A stretch of 16,600 nt of DNA from Saprospiraceae bacterium (GCA_014379065.1 JACMMM010000379.1:1-16600), one strand, 5' to 3'. Shown: positions 1-9,494, numbered from the stretch's first letter. Notes: generated from the letters alone by a model not told the origin. Program-made: numbers and translations.

Positions 1-2676
1 CCCAAACCCAAATACGGGATTGTCTTATCGGCGATTCATTGCCAATGAGCACCTGACCTGCCCAAAAATACGGGTGGCGACGCTCAGATTCGGCATGATC
101 CAAGAAATCCAGTTTGGCGGTGCGCAGGGCCTCGTCCTTGCTTTTTCCTTTTTTCAACAAAGCCAAAAAAGCAGCAGTAATGTCATTGGTTTCCAGGCTG
201 GGCACTTCCCAAAGGTTGGCGGTGAGGGCAGGGCATCCCGCCAGGGCAAAGGCCCGGGACAGGCTCATCACGCCCTCCCCGCGAAAAACCACGCCGCTGC
301 CTGTGTTGCAGGCTGAGAGCACGGCCAGTTGGGCGGATAAATCCATTTGACTGATTTCCAAAGTGTTCAGTAGATCAATGCTGTCGCCAGAAGCAGGAAA
401 GGCCAATCCTGTTCGCGTTCGGTCTTTTAGATCCAGCAAACCGTGCATGGCCAAGTGGAGGATGCCATATTTTCCTGCTTCGCGTTGGAAAAGTTCTTTG
501 TTTACCGTTGGCCCTTGCCAGACCGTGCCTCCCCATGCGGCGGCGGCGGCAACCACGGCAGCCCTTGCCTCTGGCAGGTCGCCCAGTTCCTTTCCCATTG
601 TGGCCATTGGGCCTGACGCGTTCTGGTATTGAGGAGCAAAACCACCGTATTCAAATTTAGGGGAGGAGAGATGCCCTTGTTTACGTGCCTGCAACCAAAG
701 CGCACTCGACCAGTGGTAACTGATGGCATGATCCTGCACCAAAAAACGGCCATCTGAGTTGGTGAGGGCTTCAAAAGGTACGTTCCAGAGAGGGCCGTCT
801 GGTACAATAATCAGGCGTTGCACTTTGCCCGCATCTTTTAGTAATGGAGCACAAAATTGCCGGTAAACGGGTTCAGCGCGGGCTGCGAATGCCGCTGCCG
901 ATAGATGCCAGTCCGTCAATGCCGCTCGCAAGGTATCAAGGGACTGCTCCAAAGCGGCATTGTACGGTATGCTGTGGGTATTAAGGGAGTGCTTCCCAAC
1001 CGCAAATACAATGACCGTGCTGTCGCCCCAAAAATATTGCAACAGCAGTTCTCCATCCTGTAGGGCGTCCTGAACAGCGGCGATTGGAACGTTTTGGGTT
1101 TGTTCACGAGCCTTGCGAAGTTTGGGGTTTTGCTTTTCTATTTCAGAACGAACTTTTTCCAGTTGGCGGACAGATGCCAGCAAACTGTCTGGGCGTTTGG
1201 CTTCCTCCCAAGCGGCGACGGCGGCCAGAGCCGTTTTTTCCTGCCATAACAAGCTATCTGGGAGTGATGCGCTTTGGCGCAACTCTTTTTCCCGGAAGCT
1301 GGTTTTCAGGGCATTGGATTTGGCGTGTTCGGCATTTCATAGGCGGTGGAAATATGTCCATGTCCATGTCCGGGTTCGATACGTTCCATCTCTAGGGCAA
1401 TCTGGATGCCGGTTTCGTAGGTAGAGTAGGTGTAATTCACCGCGTCTTGCCCCGATATTTCGTTGCTCATGCCCACGCGAAGGCTGTCAATGGCTTGCAC
1501 TGCCACCGATATGGCTGACAAAGCGTGGTGCAGGTTTTGTATATTTCCCGTTTGCGTGTATTGGTCACGAAAGGCCTGCGCTTTTCCCCGCAACAGTTCA
1601 ATGGGCCAAAAATCATTAGGCAGCCCCTTCTGTGGATTGTCGGTTGGGTCCTCAGCGCGGAGGGATGGAATAAGATTGTGCAGGGCTTGTTGGAACATCA
1701 GGAGGGCCGCTTGGGGCTGTTTGCGCCTGAGGAGGGTTTTGCCGATGTACGACTGTGCGATGGCGGAATCATGCGCAGCTTCGGCACTTTCAAGCGCGAG
1801 GCGGTATTGGCGATTGGCTTCATTCGTGTCGCCGAGCATTTCTGCACAATATCCCATGATACGGGCTACGTCGGCGGCACAGGGCCCTTGTTGGCAAGAT
1901 TTATTGAAATGGATCAATGCTTCGCGATAGCGGCCTTGGTCGGAATCTGTCCAGCCCAACAGCTCCTCCAAACGGTACGCATTTTCGGGGTATTCCTGCA
2001 CGGCCTGCCTATAATATCCCCGTGCGGCATCGTACTCGTGCAAAGACCGGCTAATGTCGCCGAGGTTGATCAAAGCTTCTGACAAGAGCGGTAAATTCCC
2101 TTCTTTTCGCAACTGTGGTAGTGCGCCCAGGTAATATTGAAGGGCGGCGCGGTAGTCGCCTTGTTCTTTGAGGGCAAACCCGAGGCTTGTATAAGCAAAC
2201 GCGATGCCGATCTTGCATTGATTGCGCAGAAGGCCTGACAAGTTTCGCTCCATGTACCAGGCGCCGAGTTCGAATTCATCTGCATTCAGGTATGCAAAAC
2301 CTATCAATCCGTAAAGCCTCGCGGTGATACTGTCGTCCAAAGTCTGTGCTTGCAGGATAGGAAGCAATTGTGCGATTGCTTTTCGAGGATGGTTGAGTTC
2401 TTTTTGTGCAATTGCTCTGGTCGAAAGCACCCTATACCAATCAGCGCGCAATCCCTTTGCTTCAAAAACGATAGATAGCGAATCCGCTAAACGAATCGTT
2501 TCTTCATATTGACGGGAACTCCATAATGCCTTCAATCGCTCCACCAACACCCCCGATGAAACAACGGCAGGTTGCTTTTCTGCTTTTTGGGCCAATGCCC
2601 AACAAACCAAACAGGCAAGGGCTGTAACAGCCATTGCCCGTAGGGATTGAAATCTTTTAATTGGATAAACCTTCAT
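1..2676 (-). CDS. Exported TPR-CHAT caspase-like protease, frameshifted, C terminus beyond the window
   Basis: A signal peptide-like N terminus (hydrophobic stretch AMAVTALACLVCWALA, about residues 15-30) is followed by TPR-type helical repeats (about 45-330) and a C-terminal CHAT domain. CHAT is the caspase-like Cys/His peptidase fold. Seen directly: HLAMHG with its second His at 443-445 and SACNTGSG with the Cys at 308-310, followed by GEGVMSLSRAFALAG and ANLWEV, so the dyad is intact. The TPR part is open from 2676 to about 1333 and the CHAT part is open in another minus frame from about 1335 to base 1. One missing base near 1333 (GAAATGCC where GAAATGGCC would read EMAEHAKS) joins them. 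The ATG at 2676 was chosen because it follows AAAAAGGGA, starts the signal peptide and overlaps the upstream stop as ATGA. A TTG at 2700 is a weaker alternative. Substrate unknown; likely periplasmic or envelope-facing. Confidence 0.87.
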
Positions 2677-5236
2677 TTCCCTTTTTGCGATCTTTTGCAA
2701 GGTTCTTTTTTATCTCGCCTAAAAATATTTAAAAAATTCTGCCAAAAAACCTTCCAACGAGTGCAGTTGATATATTCTACGGTAGCGACGCTTGTGACCA
2801 CTTCCTCTAATGTTTCGCCGTTGCTCTTGAAGAATGTAACGGTTGCTGTATTGTTGATTGGATTTTGGTTTTGGTTACCCTGCTTGGTCTTAATCTTAAA
2901 TTTATACCTGAAAATTGTCTGGTCATAAGCGTAGCCGTGTTGCCCTAAGCCTGGCAGGCCGGGTACAAGGGATATTGCCTCTGTGCAAATTTGCATTTCA
3001 TACGGTAGGCATCTGATCCATCACTAAAAGCCGGGTGAAAAGGGCCGTTTGGGTGAAGGATGCTATTGAGCCAGTTGTCGCTATACGTTTTAACTACGTC
3101 GTTTTTTGCACAACATTCTACAACTACAATAATCGCAGTATCTCTTTTGCATTTACCTCCTGTAGGGCAAAACCCTTCAAAACTAATGTTATAAGTACCC
3201 GTAGCACTTACTCCAAAAACTACACATGGTAATTTAACATCAACTAAAGACAATCCATCGAGAACGTTTAACCCTGGCAAATTCCAATAACCAGCGATAT
3301 CATCTCCATTCTTGTCAATCGCTTTCATCATAATTTTACCATCTGTACAAGTTTTTACTTCAAAATGGAATTTGCATGGTTCCACCGTAACATTCGATGT
3401 TTTGACCTCTTTGCACCCTTTTGCATCTTCCATGGTCAATGTAACCATGAAAGTCTTTCCTACACCTCTACAATCTGGTGTAGCAGGGTTAAGCGGAACA
3501 TTGTAAGTATGGTCGAAGCTGCGGGGATCACTATCGCTGAATATTTGCGTTTGGCCATCCCCAAATTGCCAGGTGTATTTTATCGGGCAAATACCTCCTT
3601 CACTTAGATTAGTAAAAGCAACCTTGATCGGAACCTCGCTTTTCCCGGGGTAATTACAATGACAAAATGAATATTCCCACTCAAAATTGGGTTGACATTT
3701 TGTGGATATAACGATGCTCTTTTTCTTTGAATGGGTACATCCGTATTTATCTGTTAGCGTCACCGTTATTTCATAAGTTCCTGCGGCGGAAAATTCGTGT
3801 GTCACTGTATTTCCGCTTGAAGGGAAAGTTGATATACCCACACATGCCCATGCCACACCCGTTACATTGGATAAATCAGATACAGAGAAATCATACTGTA
3901 ATTTACAGGGGTGTGATTTTACATAGTTAAAATCTGGATTTATTTTTGGGATTTTTATAGAGCCAGTAGCGCTACAAGTGTCCCATACTTCTTTTAATCC
4001 TTTTTTTATTACAAAAATGGTCTCGATGGTATAATTTTCACCCGCAATTAGCGTAAGTGCTGGCGTGGGGTTTTTGCCTGTGACGTTGGGTTGGGAAACG
4101 TCGTTCTTTTTTACCTTCCAGGTGTATTCGTCATAATCAGAGTTATCAGGTGCTTGCGGGCCATGGAGGTATAATTTGTACGAGTTGGACTCACATTTAA
4201 TATCGTCCAGTTTGATAGTGCAATCATGGGTTTTAAAATCTTTTTCTTCAAAGCCGCAATCTTCTTCATCTTCTTCTTTTACTGCAAAAGCATAAGTGTT
4301 GGAATCGAATCCAACGCCGTTTTGTACATATTGAGTCCAATCCTGATCTTCTTTGAAATCACCATTACAAGGTATTTTAATTTTAAAAGTAGATTTTATA
4401 ACATTACTGGCATTAAACCAATCAATCTGTAATAATTGATCCCCAGTTATCTGCTTTAAGTATAGCATAAAATCGTTGTCAATAGTTTCCCCATAAGGTA
4501 ATACACTGCCACCTAAGTGGTATTCCACATAATTGGGAGTAATCAAAGTCTGCTGCCACTCATCTGGGTCAGAGTAAATAATTTGTGTAGTCCCCATGGC
4601 GGTGACCCTGATTTTTTTGTACTGATTAACACTCTGCTTATTGTATAAAAAATGCAAACTAAATGCACAACAAGAAGTAGTTGTAGATTCACAAGAAACT
4701 TGTACAGAGTCCTTGCAAATAATACTACCTGCCTTGTTTTTCCAAGAAAAGTAGAGCCAAGTTAGAGATTTGTTGTTAATACATATTGTAGCTACATCTG
4801 TGCTGCCTTGTGGCAATGGCTTCACCACAGACAGCTGTTTTTTGCCGGTAAAAGAAACCATATTTGTAAGCGGCGGAATTGCAGTAGGTTGCTGTACAAG
4901 TAATGTCGAAATTGTAGATGAGGAGCTTATTTTTGTTGGATTTTTTGTTGAAATTTCAAATTTCATTGGAATGTTTCCCTGACCCATTGCCAATGGGTCA
5001 TAAGCATTGTTGATGCTAATCTTGTAGCAACAGTCTCTTATTTCAATAGCAGGGCCAACCGGATCACTTTGCTTAATTATGGTTACTTTTAAATAGTCGC
5101 AAATGTTTGTTTTGGGCCTTTGGGCAACAACGTTGTTTGAAAGAAGCATTATGATACCCAAAAAGGCAAGATGCGCCATTGAGCAAAATCTTAAGATGCT
5201 GGAAAAGGTGCTCGAATGTTCTTTAAATTTTTTCAT
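2673..5236 (-). CDS. Secreted PKD-domain protein with an apparent frameshift near its C terminus
   Basis: The ATG at 5234-5236 begins a signal peptide (AHLAFLGIIMLLSNNVVAQ, cleavage probably after VAQ). The long extracellular region has at least two PKD-type beta domains: one near residues 455-515 (HEFSAAGTYEITVTL) and one near 530-630 with the hallmark WQFGDG around residue 557. PKD folds usually mediate protein or glycan contacts at the cell surface; no catalytic motif was seen. As sequenced, the frame stops at 2945 after 763 residues. A second minus frame starting at 2996 (MQICTEAISL) runs on plausibly to 2673, and its TGA overlaps the ATG of the CHAT gene. One missing A in the run at 2996-2998 would join the two into a protein of about 854 residues. 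The lysine- and arginine-rich tail does not resemble a type IX sorting domain. The gene is clearly more AT-rich than its neighbours. Co-transcription with the CHAT gene is likely. Confidence 0.82.
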
Positions 5237-5270
5237 GACTTGATTTTTATTGTTTTAATGATGAATTAGG

Positions 5271-5300
5271 TTTGGCTCTAGGATGCGCCTTATATGTTTG
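5271..5300 (+). promoter_or_regulatory. Bacteroidetes-type promoter for the sigma-factor gene
   Basis: TTTGG at 5271-5275 is followed, 18 bases after its TTG, by TATGTTTG at 5293-5300. This fits the Bacteroidota consensus TTTG...TAnnTTTG. Transcription would start around 5305-5308, giving a very short leader before the ATG at 5323. No equally good match was found facing the PKD gene. Confidence 0.5.
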
Positions 5301-5322
5301 ATAAACCCAGAACACCCCCATA

Positions 5323-6033
5323 ATGCCCCCCTTCCAAAATGCGAGGCTCGTTCCAAAAAAATTCTTTTCTGCCCCCAGCTTCTTTCCTTGGAAGCCTCTT
5401 TTACCTTTGGCCAACAAAACAACTCGATCTGCCTTGACAGCACAGGAATTCGCGCACTTCGCATCGGGCGACGAAGGAGCGCTCCAACAATTTTTTAAAG
5501 CCCATTACGGCTATGTAACCGGTTGGCTGATTTACCGGGAAAAATGCCCCCAAGACCGCGTCGGCGAATTTTACACGGATGCGGTGCTGCGGGTGCGCGA
5601 TAAAGCCATGCAAGGCGAGTTGGAGGCAGGCAACCTGCGGGCCTACCTGCTGCTGACGGCCATAAACGGCTGGAAAATGGAACTGCGCCGCGAAACCAGC
5701 CTCCTCAAGCGACATGAGCGATATCTGGAGCAACTGCCGGGCGATCTCGACGATTCCAACTTTGATGCCCTCATCCGCAACGAAGAAGAAACCGGCCTCG
5801 AAACACGCCAACAGCAATCTGTGCTGGCCATTCAACGTGCCCTAAAGCTTCTCAGCGATGCCTGCCGCCAATTGCTGACTGACACCATCATCAATGGCAT
5901 TAAAGTAGGAGGACTGGTGGAAAAATACGGCTTGAAGGACGCCCGGGGTGTCACCGCCAAAAAACAGGATTGCAAAGGCCAACTGCAACGCCTAGCACTT
6001 CAGGTAATGCAACAGAACCAATGGTCGCTATAG
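5323..6033 (+). CDS. Sigma-70 family (ECF-like) RNA polymerase sigma factor
   Basis: The 236-residue protein has a region 2-like helical part at about residues 45-130 (FFKAHYGYVTGWLIYREKCP ... LRAYLLLTAINGW). A region 4-like DNA-binding part follows at about 165-222 (CRQLLTDTIINGIKVGGLVE ... YGLKDARGVTAKK). The motif GLKDARGVTAKK followed by CK is typical of a Bacteroidota ECF-like group. The first 37 residues are proline- and phenylalanine-rich and do not look like sigma factor. TTG starts at 5407 or 5434 are therefore possible; the GGAAG at 5390-5394 would suit the first. I kept the ATG because a promoter lies just upstream. The next gene encodes a membrane protein with an anti-sigma-like N terminus, and the divergent PKD and TPR-CHAT genes probably belong to the same signalling unit. 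Target genes are unknown. Confidence 0.8.
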   Translation: MPPFQNARLVPKKFFSAPSFFPWKPLLPLANKTTRSALTAQEFAHFASGDEGALQQFFKAHYGYVTGWLIYREKCPQDRVGEFYTDAVLRVRDKAMQGELEAGNLRAYLLLTAINGWKMELRRETSLLKRHERYLEQLPGDLDDSNFDALIRNEEETGLETRQQQSVLAIQRALKLLSDACRQLLTDTIINGIKVGGLVEKYGLKDARGVTAKKQDCKGQLQRLALQVMQQNQWSL

Positions 6034-6068
6034 ACCTTCCAAGTTTTTAAAACTTGGAAGGTCTATAG
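6028..6068. repeat. 41-base perfect palindrome overlapping the sigma-factor stop codon
   Basis: Two 20-base arms (CTATAGACCTTCCAAGTTTT and its exact complement) flank a single central T. The sigma-factor stop codon TAG (6031-6033) lies inside the left arm. The core CCAAGTTTT...AAAACTTGG resembles a palindrome I recall as common between genes in Bacteroidota, but I cannot verify copy number. In RNA it would form a strong hairpin between the sigma and anti-sigma cistrons and could attenuate or stabilise the message. Confidence 0.85.
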
Positions 6069-6182
6069 CTCGAACCAAACGCATATTTCATTCGGTTTTG
6101 GGACTCATATTTTGAAAAGACCGCATTATAGCAATAGGCCAATCAATGGCGCGTCCCAAAGTCAAAGTCAACAAATGCGCTA

Positions 6183-6917
6183 ATGAATAATAACATTGAC
6201 AATACTTTAAGGGACTACGCAGCAGGGTCTTTGGCTGGCAATGCACTGCAGGAATTTGAGCAACGGCTCAGAGACGAACCTGAATTGCAAGCCGAACTTG
6301 ACCTGTATCTGGCCCTGAAATCAATGGACAACCAGCGGCTGAAAAAACAACTTTCAGATAGCATCACTGTTGAACAACTCAGCCCAACAGTGCCGCCACG
6401 GACTGGTTTTCGCCTGCTACTGCAATGGTTGGCCGTTGCTGTCTCATTGGCGCTTGCACTCACCGCTTGGTGGCGTTGGCAGCAACCCACTAAAAAAGCG
6501 GATACTCCCGCCCAAATAGCACAAACCTATATCAAGGAACCTTATCCGTCTCCGGTATCGGCCATGGGCGAGGCTGACACCCTCTCCGATGCCTTAAAAA
6601 GCGCGTTTTTGGCCTACCGAAAGGGCAATTTTGCCTCCGCCGCACAGCAATTGACCACTATTGCTGCCAGGAGTGAAAGCGACGATGAAACCCTTTTTTA
6701 TGCTGGAGAGGCCTCGTTGCAAACCGGGCAATTGGAAGAGGCGATCCGCCATTTTGAGCGCGTCGGGGCCGGATATTGGCGTGAGGCCGCCGATTGGCGT
6801 TGCGCTTTAGCCCTGCTCAAGAGCGGCCAAACAGACAAGGCACGGCCGCTTTTGGAAAAATTGCGCAATGGTACAAGAAGAACCCATGCAGAAACGCTGT
6901 TGAAGGCCATGGAGTGA
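6183..6917 (+). CDS. Single-pass membrane protein with anti-sigma-like N terminus and C-terminal TPR-like region
   Basis: The 244-residue protein starts with a short helical segment (residues 8-45, DYAAGSLAGNALQEFEQRLR then DEPELQAEL). This resembles the cytoplasmic N terminus of many anti-sigma factors (a Y-x-x-G-x-L ... F-E-x-x-L ... D-P-x-L pattern). A hydrophobic segment at about 78-98 (LLLQWLAVAVSLALALTAWW) is flanked by positive residues. The C-terminal half (about 128-240) has TPR-like helices (AFLAYRKGNFASAAQQL, LFYAGEASLQTGQLEEAIRH). No zinc-binding His/Cys cluster is present, so this is not a classical ZAS anti-sigma factor. With the N terminus inside, the TPR part would face the periplasm, where the exported TPR-CHAT protein may act. 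It starts 149 bases after the sigma gene on the same strand. The anti-sigma role is inference from fold pattern and position. Confidence 0.72.
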   Translation: MNNNIDNTLRDYAAGSLAGNALQEFEQRLRDEPELQAELDLYLALKSMDNQRLKKQLSDSITVEQLSPTVPPRTGFRLLLQWLAVAVSLALALTAWWRWQQPTKKADTPAQIAQTYIKEPYPSPVSAMGEADTLSDALKSAFLAYRKGNFASAAQQLTTIAARSESDDETLFYAGEASLQTGQLEEAIRHFERVGAGYWREAADWRCALALLKSGQTDKARPLLEKLRNGTRRTHAETLLKAME

Positions 6918-6943
6918 GGGGGTGATCCCCCCTGAGGCACAAA

Positions 6944-7096
6944 AATAAACCGCAAAACAGGAGAACAGGAGAACCGCAAAATTTAAAACTGAGAGGGGAT
7001 TGACCCGAAAAAGGCTAAAATCTTACCTTCTTCGGATCAATCCCCTCTCAGTTTTAAATTTTCCTGTTCTCCTGTTTTGCGGTTTTGCGGTTTATT
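6944..7096. terminator. Long inverted repeat between convergent genes, probable bidirectional terminator
   Basis: A perfect 26-base stem pairs 6978-7003 with 7037-7062 (core CTGAGAGGGGATTGA). The 33-base middle continues the pairing imperfectly (CCCGAAAAAGG against CCTTCTTCGGA). Outside the stem, both sides carry matching octamer pieces ACAGGAGA and CCGCAAAA in slightly different order, extending the relation to AATAAACC at 6944 and its complement ending at 7096. It fills most of the 185-base gap between the anti-sigma-like gene and the end of mutS2, which converge here. It may also be a mobile or repeated palindrome. Confidence 0.7.
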
Positions 7097-7102
7097 ATAC
7101 CT

Positions 7103-9493
7103 CTACGCCAAATCCACCATCGTCACTCCATCTCCGCCCCCATCTTCCGGGTGATACGACCGCGCAATATTCCCGCCGTATTCCCGTAGTTTTTGCTTCA
7201 CCACGTTGCGCAGCACCCCTGTCCCTTTGCCGTGCAGGATCTGGATGGTGTTGGCACTAGTGAGCAAGGCGTTGTCCACAAATTTTTCGAGCACTTGCAG
7301 CGCCTCGTCCTTGCTCATGCCCCGGATGTCCACCTTGGCATCGAAGGAGGCAACGCGTTGGATATCCGAGGTGTTTGCGCTTGAAGTTTGCGCGAGGGGC
7401 TCGGCTGCTGGTATAAGGTCGCGCAGGTGGGTGGTGATGCGTAGCCCCCCCATTTGAACCGTTGCTTTTTGACCTTTAAGTTCTTCTACTTGCCCAATGG
7501 CCCCCCCTGAACGCAGGCGCACAAATTCGCCCACAACAATGGGGCGCATCACGGCATTTCCAGCGGATTTTAACTCCGACTTCACCACTTCTTCGTTGAC
7601 CTCGTCCACTTGCCGGGCTTTTTCTGTGCGCTCCAGCCGGAGTTTTGCCGCAAATTCCTGGGCTTTTTCGAGGTTCTTTTCGCCTTTTAGCTCGCGGACG
7701 ATCTTCTCCACTTCGCGGTTGGTGTTCGCGCTCATGCGAAGTTCGTGCTCCTTTTGGTCGAGTTTGAGGCGTTTGCGCTTCACATCGAGCTCTTGGTTCA
7801 TTCCATCGTAGGTCTTGATGAGGCGCTCGAGCGACTGTTCTTTTTCCTTCACGGAGGAGAGTTTTTCCTCCAATTCCTGCTTCTCGCGCTGGAGCTCGAT
7901 GAGGATATCGTCCACGGCTGTTTCGGAGCCCGTACGATTGCGGGCGTAGCCGATGAGGTCGCGGGAAAGGCCGCTTTTTTCGGCAATTTCAAAGGCGTAA
8001 CTGCTGCCAGGGCGACCCACTTTCAATTCATAAGTCGGCGAAAGGGTGTCTTTGTCGAAGTGCATGTTCCCGTTTAATATACCAGGATTGCGGAACGCAA
8101 AGACTTTTAGATTGGAGTAGTGGGTGGTGATGACTGCGTACACGCCCTTGCGATGGAGTTGGCGCAAAATCGCTTCGGCGATGGCCCCGCCAGGCTTGGG
8201 GTCGGTGCCGCTGCCCATCTCGTCAATCAGCACCAGCGTGTCTGGCGTGGCTTTCTGGATGAAAACGCGGGCGTTTTGCAATCGGGAAGAATAGGTCGAA
8301 AGGTCGTCGTCGAGGCTCTGTTGGTCGCCGATGTCGGCAAAAATTTGCTTGAAAATGCCAAATTCGCTCAGTTCATGAACGGGTATAAGCAGCCCGCTCT
8401 GCACCATCATTTGCAGCAACCCAACGGATTTCATGGCCACCGATTTGCCCCCAGCATTAGGCCCGGAAAGCACCAGAATGTGGTTTTCCGCATTAAGCCG
8501 AACCTCGAAAGGGACGGTTTTCCGCCCAGTCTGTTTGTTCTTCAGATACAACAGCGGGTGGTAGCCTTTACGGACGTTAATGATGGGCTTTTCTTTCAAA
8601 ATGGGCATCCCGGCGCGCATGGCGAGGCCGAGCGCAGCTTTGGCGCGAATCACATCGAAGCGGATGAGCACTTCCGAATAACTGCGCAGGATCGGGCTGT
8701 AGGGCCTAAAAGTTTCGCTCAAGTCACGGAGAATGCGGAAGATTTCGCGGCGCTCGTCGTGCTCAAGGTCAAAGAGGTCGTTGTTGATTTCAATGACGGC
8801 CTCTGGCTCGATAAATGCCGTGCGCCCCGTGTCGGACTCGTCGTGGATGATGCCCCGGATTTTGCGTTTGTGCTCGGCGGGCACAGAGAGTACCCGGCGG
8901 CCATTGCGGAAAGATTCGGGTGAATCGGCCAGCCAGCCTTTAGAGCGGTATTCCTGAATGATCTGACGGAAACGACCATCCAACTCCCTGATTTTCTGCT
9001 GTGTATCGCGGCGGATGCGCATCAGTTCGGGTGATGCGTCGGGGCGAATGCCCCCTTTTTCGTCGAAGACCGCGGTGATGGCTTTCATCAGGCCCTCATC
9101 GTTGGAAAGCCCGCGCGTGAGGTCGTAGAGTTTGGGGTAAATTTCTTTTTTTGCGCCTCCGGCAAAAAACTTGAACACATCGCGCATCATCACCAACACT
9201 TTCAAAATACCCTGAAACGCTTCGGCTTGAAGGGTAAACCCGTCAATGTCGAGCATTTTCAAATCAGGCTGTATGTCGGGAAAACTTTCTAGGGGGAAGC
9301 GGTCTCTATTTTCCAACATGAGTTTGAACTCACGGGTTTCGCGAAGGCTTTGCTCGATTATTGAGAAATCGGTTAGGGGCGCTATAGCGCGCAAGGTTTC
9401 CGCCGCCATGGGCGTAAGGGCTTCTTTTTCAAGCAAATCGAGGATTTTGTCAAACTCTAACTTGCGGAAAACGTCTTTCGGCTCGAAGATCAT
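7103..9493 (-). CDS. mutS2: MutS2 family ATPase/endonuclease with C-terminal Smr domain
   Basis: The 796-residue protein has the usual MutS2 length and order. A core clamp and lever region is followed by the ABC-type ATPase with Walker A GPNAGGKS (about residues 342-349), the signature region around STYSSRLQNARVF, Walker B VLIDEMGSGTDP and the switch region TTHYSN. A long charged coiled coil and a C-terminal Smr domain (from about 715) with VDIRGM and HGKGTG come next. In other bacteria MutS2 is not a mismatch-repair protein; it has been linked to suppressing recombination and to rescuing collided ribosomes. The frame stays open upstream to 9613, but those 40 residues are translated heptamer repeats (QQSTAKSQ units). 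The ATG at 9493 beginning MIFEPKDVFRKLEF is therefore the start. All motifs look intact. It is convergent with the anti-sigma-like gene and separated from the upstream gene by repeats. Confidence 0.96.
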   Translation of the reverse strand: MIFEPKDVFRKLEFDKILDLLEKEALTPMAAETLRAIAPLTDFSIIEQSLRETREFKLMLENRDRFPLESFPDIQPDLKMLDIDGFTLQAEAFQGILKVLVMMRDVFKFFAGGAKKEIYPKLYDLTRGLSNDEGLMKAITAVFDEKGGIRPDASPELMRIRRDTQQKIRELDGRFRQIIQEYRSKGWLADSPESFRNGRRVLSVPAEHKRKIRGIIHDESDTGRTAFIEPEAVIEINNDLFDLEHDERREIFRILRDLSETFRPYSPILRSYSEVLIRFDVIRAKAALGLAMRAGMPILKEKPIINVRKGYHPLLYLKNKQTGRKTVPFEVRLNAENHILVLSGPNAGGKSVAMKSVGLLQMMVQSGLLIPVHELSEFGIFKQIFADIGDQQSLDDDLSTYSSRLQNARVFIQKATPDTLVLIDEMGSGTDPKPGGAIAEAILRQLHRKGVYAVITTHYSNLKVFAFRNPGILNGNMHFDKDTLSPTYELKVGRPGSSYAFEIAEKSGLSRDLIGYARNRTGSETAVDDILIELQREKQELEEKLSSVKEKEQSLERLIKTYDGMNQELDVKRKRLKLDQKEHELRMSANTNREVEKIVRELKGEKNLEKAQEFAAKLRLERTEKARQVDEVNEEVVKSELKSAGNAVMRPIVVGEFVRLRSGGAIGQVEELKGQKATVQMGGLRITTHLRDLIPAAEPLAQTSSANTSDIQRVASFDAKVDIRGMSKDEALQVLEKFVDNALLTSANTIQILHGKGTGVLRNVVKQKLREYGGNIARSYHPEDGGGDGVTMVDLA

Positions 9494-9494
9494 A

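Noticed and set aside
2673..2996. A separate 107-residue gene between the PKD and CHAT genes.
   Set aside because: Its ATG has no ribosome binding site and it continues the PKD protein smoothly if one A is restored, so it is better read as the PKD C terminus.
2673..3000. A type IX secretion C-terminal sorting domain on the PKD protein.
   Set aside because: Neither possible C terminus shows the beta-rich, glycine/lysine-ended sorting pattern; the longer tail is just basic.
8120..8923. A 267-codon open frame on the plus strand opposite mutS2.
   Set aside because: It lies wholly inside the well-supported mutS2 gene, has no recognisable domain, and its openness follows from mutS2 codon use.
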